A stretch of DNA of 39,704 bases from Rhodococcus sp. ARC_M6 (GTDB taxonomy: Bacteria > Actinomycetota > Actinomycetes > Mycobacteriales > Mycobacteriaceae). Position numbers and translations under genes: made by a program. Of the stretch, positions 35,632 to 39,704 are shown piece after piece (position 1 is the stretch's first letter; each line of letters begins with the position of its first letter). The stretch spans positions 1-39,704 of the forward strand of contig NZ_JALGQH010000045.1 of assembly GCF_022810305.1 (NCBI RefSeq), given 5' to 3'. The notes beneath the pieces are model-generated. The model ran no database searches and was not told the origin of the DNA. It saw only the letters and a program-made list of their open reading frames with translations.

Positions 35632-36798
35632 ATGGGCACTAGCCGCCCCCGCGACCGCAGGGAGCAGATCCTCACTGAAGCAGGGACCCTGTTTCGAGAG
35701 CGCGGCTACCCGAATGTCTCGGTAAGCGATGTCGCGGAGGCGGTCGGCGTCGGGCCGTCATCGCTTTACCGACATTTTCGCAACAAATCTGATCTGCTGC
35801 GGAATGTTGTGCATTCCGGACTCGACTCACTGACCTCTACTGTCACGAATTCAACGGATCTGACCTCGCTCCTAAAAAACTTGTCGGCAACCCTTCCCAC
35901 GCGCCGAGGTCTTCCGCTGCTCTGGCAACGTGAAGCACGCCACCTGCCCGAGGAGGATCGCAGCGAGATGCGCCACCTTCTGCACGAGACCACTTCCGGC
36001 ATCGCCGCCCTGATCCGCGTCGAACGGCCCGGCCTGTCGCAGCCCGATTCAGCCATGCTCGCCTGGGCGGTCCTGGCCGTTTTCGGCAGCGTTTCCGGGC
36101 ACCGATCTACTCTTCCACATCGTCACATGGAGGAACTTCTTTTCACCCTGGCCGAGAGCGTGGCGCGCAGTCAAATCACCGAGACCATCCAGTGCGAATC
36201 AAAATCCGGGAGAACCACAATCCACGACGCGGCCCGCCTCGTGGCGATGCCTCGCCGCGAGGCGCTCCTCACCGCGGCTATCCGACTTTTCGACGAGCGT
36301 GGGTACCGATCCGTGAACAACGTCGACATTGGTGAAGCCATCGGAACCACCGGGCCGAACATCTACAACTATTTCGAAACGAAGGTCGATATCCTGACCG
36401 CCGCAGTAAATCGAGGAAACGAGCGGCGAACGCACGGCGTTATTCGAGCCGTCGCTGCGGCCCCCGGGCCCGAGGAGTCGTTGCTGAGCATGGTGCGCGC
36501 CCACATCGATTTCGCGCTTGAGAACTACCACCTCATCGGCGTGTTGACCAACGAACTCGACGAACTGCCGCCGAGAGTTCGCAAGGACTACATGCAGAAC
36601 CACCGCGACTTCATCGAGATGTGGACGCAGATCCTGGGCGAGCAGCGCCCGGATCTCAGCGTCGCTGAATTGCAGATTACGGTATTCGCCACACTGACAA
36701 TTGTCGAAAATCTTGCTCGCACCAGGCAGACTCGGACCAGGCCCGATCTGCACGAGCGTCTGGTCGAGATGGGTCACGCAGTCTTGCTCGGCAACTGA
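35632..36798 (+). CDS. Fused double TetR-family regulator
   Basis: The 388-residue protein holds two TetR units in one chain. HTH 1 (about 10-58) includes RGYPNVSVSDVAEAVGVGPS and LYRHFRNKSDLL. HTH 2 (about 208-258) includes RGYRSVNNVDIGEAIGTTGP and IYNYFETKVDIL. Each is followed by a helical ligand-type domain. TetR proteins normally dimerise from about 200-residue subunits; here one chain supplies both, so it may bind asymmetric sites or two ligands. ATG 35632 has AAAGGAGAG upstream. It converges on the thiolase/transporter operon and probably regulates it. Confidence 0.93.
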   Translation: MGTSRPRDRREQILTEAGTLFRERGYPNVSVSDVAEAVGVGPSSLYRHFRNKSDLLRNVVHSGLDSLTSTVTNSTDLTSLLKNLSATLPTRRGLPLLWQREARHLPEEDRSEMRHLLHETTSGIAALIRVERPGLSQPDSAMLAWAVLAVFGSVSGHRSTLPHRHMEELLFTLAESVARSQITETIQCESKSGRTTIHDAARLVAMPRREALLTAAIRLFDERGYRSVNNVDIGEAIGTTGPNIYNYFETKVDILTAAVNRGNERRTHGVIRAVAAAPGPEESLLSMVRAHIDFALENYHLIGVLTNELDELPPRVRKDYMQNHRDFIEMWTQILGEQRPDLSVAELQITVFATLTIVENLARTRQTRTRPDLHERLVEMGHAVLLGN

Positions 36799-36821
36799 GC
36801 GCTGCGAGCAGAGAACACGAC

Positions 36822-36861
36822 CGCCGGCACGACCGCCGACGTGCAGGCGGTCGTGCCGGCG
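36822..36861. terminator. Bidirectional terminator between converging genes
   Basis: A perfect 16-bp stem (36822-36837 and 36846-36861, CGCCGGCACGACCGCC) with an 8-nt loop lies between the double TetR stop (36798) and the thiolase stop (36889). It can serve both transcripts. Confidence 0.85.
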
Positions 36862-36888
36862 AAGGAAGTACCGGGCCTGTCCGATTGA

Positions 36889-38055
36889 TCAGAGGAGCTC
36901 AAGGATGGTGGCATTGGCCATGCCGCCACCTTCACACATCGACTGCAATCCGTAGCGAATTCCCTCGTCGCGCATATGGTTCACCAATGTAGTCATGAGA
37001 CGTGCACCGGAACCGCCGATCGGGTGACCCAGCGCCATGGCGCCGCCGTTCGGGTTCATCTGTTGGTAGTTCGCCCCGGTCTCACGCAACCAGGCCAGAC
37101 TCACCGCTGCGAACGCCTCGTTGATCTCGAATGCCCCGATGTCAGCGATCGACAGTCCTGCCTTCGCCAACGCCTTCGCGGTCGCCGGGATCGGCCCCTT
37201 CAGCATCGTGATCGGATCGGTGCCGGTGACGATGGCAGTATGGATCCGCGCGATCGGAGTCCATCCCTGTGCCGCGGCGTACTCACTGGTCGTAATCAGC
37301 AGTGCCGCAGAACCATCCGAGATCTGCGACGAGTTGCCGGCGGTGATCGTACCGTCTTCCCTGAAGGCCGGCTTGATGCGGGCCATAGCCTCGAGGGAGC
37401 TACCACGACGTACACCCTCATCAGTCTCGACGAGTCGCACCTCACCAGCAGCATCGGTGACGGGCACCGGGCTGATCTGGCCCTTGAATCGACCTTCGTC
37501 GATCGCCGCAGCGGCACGGGCATGCGAGTCGAGACCGTGCTGGTCCATCTCTTCGCGTGTGAGACCGTACTCGTCGGCGATCAACTGTGCGCCCATGCCT
37601 TGGTTGAAGCGAACATCGTCGTACCGCTCCCAAACCAGCGGTCCGAAGGGCTCCCCGAAATCACCCACAGACCGTGCGGTGCCGAGCGGAACGGCGCTCA
37701 TCACCTCCACGCCTCCGGCGATCGCTACGTCGTACTGACCCGAGATCACCCCTGCTGCCGCCTGGTGGACCGCCTGCTGCGATGACCCGCACTGCCGGTC
37801 GACGGTTACACCCGGCACCGACTCGGGCCATCCGGCTCCGAGCACCGCGCCACGGCCGATGCAGCCCGACTGCATGCCCAGCGTCCCCACACAACCCCAA
37901 ATCACGTCGTCGACCAGCGCGGGATTGAGCCCGGTCCGCTCGGCCAAACTGGTGAGCACGTGGGCGGACAGCGACACTGCATGCACTCCGGACAGCGCGC
38001 CGTTACGCCTTCCCACGGGTGTCCGAACAGCATCGACAATCACTGCGTCTCTCAT
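36889..38055 (-). CDS. Acetyl-CoA C-acyltransferase (thiolase)
   Basis: The 388-residue thiolase has all catalytic residues. Nucleophile Cys89 is in TVDRQCGSSQQA, NEAFA follows FEI, His344 is in ALGHPIGGSG and Cys374 is in MCEGGGMANA. It cleaves 3-ketoacyl-CoA with CoA to shorten the chain, the last step of beta-oxidation. It supplies the activity missing from the Cys-less thiolase-fold protein at 20501. It follows the MFS gene by 72 bp in the same orientation. Confidence 0.94.
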   Translation of the reverse strand: MRDAVIVDAVRTPVGRRNGALSGVHAVSLSAHVLTSLAERTGLNPALVDDVIWGCVGTLGMQSGCIGRGAVLGAGWPESVPGVTVDRQCGSSQQAVHQAAAGVISGQYDVAIAGGVEVMSAVPLGTARSVGDFGEPFGPLVWERYDDVRFNQGMGAQLIADEYGLTREEMDQHGLDSHARAAAAIDEGRFKGQISPVPVTDAAGEVRLVETDEGVRRGSSLEAMARIKPAFREDGTITAGNSSQISDGSAALLITTSEYAAAQGWTPIARIHTAIVTGTDPITMLKGPIPATAKALAKAGLSIADIGAFEINEAFAAVSLAWLRETGANYQQMNPNGGAMALGHPIGGSGARLMTTLVNHMRDEGIRYGLQSMCEGGGMANATILELL

Positions 38056-38083
38056 GACAACTCCCCTTCGATCATTCGTTATG

Positions 38084-38095
38084 AAACCGTTTCGA
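38084..38095. promoter_or_regulatory. Small palindrome between transporter and thiolase genes
   Basis: GAAACCGTTTC is symmetrical except for its central base, in the 72-bp gap upstream of the thiolase. It is short and may be chance; if functional it could be an operator half of a TetR site. Confidence 0.25.
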
Positions 38096-38127
38096 TACAG
38101 CTCTTCGGCTGTGTTTCGGCTACCGCT

Positions 38128-39468
38128 CTACGCGGCGGCGGCAACCTCGCCGCGCACCAGTCGCTTGTCACGTTCCGGATCCGCCCAGAACAGTGCCAGC
38201 ACCGCACTCGCTGCGGCAACCAACCCAAGGGCCTGGAAGGCCGTGGCATAGCCCTCCGCGGGTGTACTTGCAGCATCGACCAACAGGCCCGTCGCATATG
38301 GTGCGATCAAGCCACCCACGGCCATCAGCGCGAGGAACACACCCAAGGTTCCGGCGGTCTGCCGGGGTGGGCACAGCTCGGAGATCGCAGCATTGAGCAG
38401 CGGCAACGCGGGCCCACCGAATCCGTAACCCACCGAGATGATCAGGACGGCGGCCGCCGGACTGCCGATGTAAGGAACCGAGATCAGGGCGACGCCGCAG
38501 ATCAGGACCCCCACCGCGGGCACGATTACACGCACTAAGCGGACCGAGGAGCCGCGCGACAGGAGTCGATCACAGACCGCAGTCGTGCCGAGCATGAGTA
38601 CCAGTGCGGAAATGCTGGGAAAGGCGAACATGGATCCGGCCTGAAGGCGGGTGTAGCCGAGTCCCACTTCGAAGTACGACGGCAACCAGGTCAGCACCAT
38701 GGCGACCAGCGCGTACACGCTCATCACCAGAAGTGCACCCGCGATGAAGGTTCGGGTGCGGAAGATGCGAAGCCACGGCACGTCCGGCTCTGTTTCGAAT
38801 GCCTCGTTTGCGCCTTCCGAGACTGTTTGGTCACGCTTTCGGTTGGTCAGATACGGCCCTTCCGACCATGTGGTCAGCCACAGCACACACCACAGCACAC
38901 CCGCGATGGACAAGGCGACCATTGCGGCACGCCACCCGAGCGTGACGGTGATCAGGGCAAGCGCCGGAGCGATCGCAATCTTCGCGATCGACGCGGCGCT
39001 GGCGATCAATGCACCCGGAAACCCTCGCTTTGCGACCGGATGCCACGAGTACACCCCGGTATGGATGAGAGCCGAACTGGGGCCTTCTGCAAGACCGAGA
39101 AGCATCCGGCTACCGATCAGGACGGCAAAACTCGCCACCAGGACCAGAGGGAGCACCGCCACCGACCATACAAGGGCAAGGAGGAGAAGCGCCCAGCGCA
39201 GCGACATCCACCGATTGAGCAGCCCCGCGAAGAACCCGCCGATGGTGAACATCAAGAAGAACAGACTGCCGATCAAACCGATCTGCGAAGCGTTCAGACC
39301 GAGTTCTTTCGCAAGAGGTTGCGCGATGATACCCAACACCGCCTTGTCGGCGTAGTTGATGACGTACAGCATCACGAGCACGCCAGTCAGGCTCCACGCC
39401 CGGACGCGGGACTCACTCCCGGGACGGGTATTTTCCTTGTTCTTACCCACCAGTGCGACACTGTTCAT
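38128..39468 (-). CDS. MFS transporter (ACS-like, organic acid)
   Basis: The 446-residue protein has 12 predicted membrane segments. The first is LTGVLVMLYVINYADKAVLG, with the NYADK motif common in anion:cation symporters of the MFS. RMLLGLAEGPSSALI follows and a central cytoplasmic loop separates the halves. ATG 39468 is preceded by GGAAGG at good spacing; a longer open frame reaches back through the 75-bp repeats but would add a repeated Cys/Trp-rich leader and is rejected. It probably imports an aromatic or short carboxylic acid. Confidence 0.92.
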   Translation of the reverse strand: MNSVALVGKNKENTRPGSESRVRAWSLTGVLVMLYVINYADKAVLGIIAQPLAKELGLNASQIGLIGSLFFLMFTIGGFFAGLLNRWMSLRWALLLLALVWSVAVLPLVLVASFAVLIGSRMLLGLAEGPSSALIHTGVYSWHPVAKRGFPGALIASAASIAKIAIAPALALITVTLGWRAAMVALSIAGVLWCVLWLTTWSEGPYLTNRKRDQTVSEGANEAFETEPDVPWLRIFRTRTFIAGALLVMSVYALVAMVLTWLPSYFEVGLGYTRLQAGSMFAFPSISALVLMLGTTAVCDRLLSRGSSVRLVRVIVPAVGVLICGVALISVPYIGSPAAAVLIISVGYGFGGPALPLLNAAISELCPPRQTAGTLGVFLALMAVGGLIAPYATGLLVDAASTPAEGYATAFQALGLVAAASAVLALFWADPERDKRLVRGEVAAAA

Positions 39469-39502
39469 GGGTTGGTCCTTCCAGGTTCCTCGAAGTGGTG
39501 CC

Positions 39503-39704
39503 GGCGATGGCCGGCATGTCGGAGACATAGACCAGCACATCTCCGAGCAGTGGGTTTTATCGGACGCCCATATCCTTGGCGATGGCCGGCATGTCGGAGA
39601 CATAGACCAGCACATCTCCGAGCAGTGGGTTTTATCGGACGCCCATATCCTTGGCGATGGCCGGCATGTCGGAGACATAGACCAGCACATCTCCGAGCAG
39701 TGGG
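39503..39704. repeat. 75-bp tandem repeat, 2.7 copies
   Basis: A 75-bp unit starting GGCGATGGCCGGCATGTCGG occurs at 39503-39577, 39578-39652 and 39653-39704 (cut by the window edge). The visible copies are identical. The unit covers the last codons, stop and adjoining bases of the upstream gene, so the array is a tandem copy of a gene's 3' end. Its period is 25 codons. Confidence 0.93.
39632..39704 (-). CDS. C-terminal end of an unidentified protein (partial)
   Basis: A frame entering from the right encodes PLLGDVLVYVSDMPAIAKDM then GVR and TAA (39632-39634). It reads like a genuine protein end. The same words, including the stop, are repeated by the tandem array downstream. The family is not recognised from 23 residues. 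It is probably the gene before the MFS transporter in the same operon. Confidence 0.55.
   Translation of the reverse strand, partial: PLLGDVLVYVSDMPAIAKDMGVR

Noticed and set aside
39469..39690. A longer MFS protein with a repeated Cys/Trp leader (MCWSMSPTCRPSPRIW)
   Set aside because: The leader comes from the 75-bp tandem repeat read in a non-natural frame. A good ribosome site precedes ATG 39468, and membrane helix 1 follows it closely.
39503..39704. A CRISPR array
   Set aside because: The copies are directly adjacent and identical over 75 bp with no variable spacers. They encode a protein end.

Overview
The window comes from a high-GC actinomycete. Strong Shine-Dalgarno sites, frequent GTG starts, an F420/FMN luciferase-like oxidoreductase, a SCP-x/Ltp-type thiolase paired with a DUF35 protein and many fatty-acid-type CoA enzymes point to Mycobacteriales, most like Rhodococcus. 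This is a judgement from protein style, not from a search.

Region 1 (about 135-12112) is a nest of mobile elements. The outermost is an IS21-family element (140-12107, istA/istB on the minus strand) bounded by the 5-bp direct repeat GGTGC. An ISL3-family element (161-8635) sits inside its left terminal repeat, with 23-bp perfect inverted ends and a 7/8-matching 8-bp target duplication. The ISL3 transposase gene is cut into three pieces by two tyrosine-recombinase elements: element 1 (273-3753, two frameshifted recombinase genes) and element 2 (4778-8020, an intact three-gene operon of recombinase, small HTH protein and zinc-ribbon recombinase). A third tyrosine-recombinase element (8956-10276) splits istB. 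When the inserts are removed on paper the transposase frames rejoin exactly at all three sites, so all three are clean insertions, each in or near a conserved transposase motif.

Region 2 (12637-27574) is an intact catabolic and transport cluster. A minus-strand operon encodes an acyl-CoA dehydrogenase, an NDP-forming acyl-CoA synthetase and a class III CoA-transferase. It is divergent from a plus-strand SDR/enoyl-CoA hydratase pair, with a palindromic site between them. After a TetR regulator, an eight-gene minus-strand chain runs from a peptide/nickel-type ABC importer (binding protein, two permeases, two ATPases) into a DUF35 protein, a thiolase-fold protein without the nucleophilic cysteine, and a luciferase-like oxidoreductase. 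Most genes in this chain overlap by 4 nt. The layout suggests uptake and beta-oxidation-like breakdown of a carboxylic acid, possibly branched, cyclic or side-chain-bearing. The substrate cannot be told from sequence.

Region 3 (about 27880-35490) is a second insertion-sequence graveyard: an IS5-type remnant, a truncated DDE transposase and four IS110-family genes, one of them intact. Two related IS110 copies keep a similar stem-loop region upstream, a candidate bridge RNA.

Region 4 (35632-39704) resumes intact metabolic genes: a fused double TetR regulator, a thiolase, an MFS transporter and the 3' end of another gene whose last 24 codons are repeated in a 75-bp tandem array. All 15 metabolic and regulatory genes are open, while most mobile-element genes are frameshifted or interrupted.
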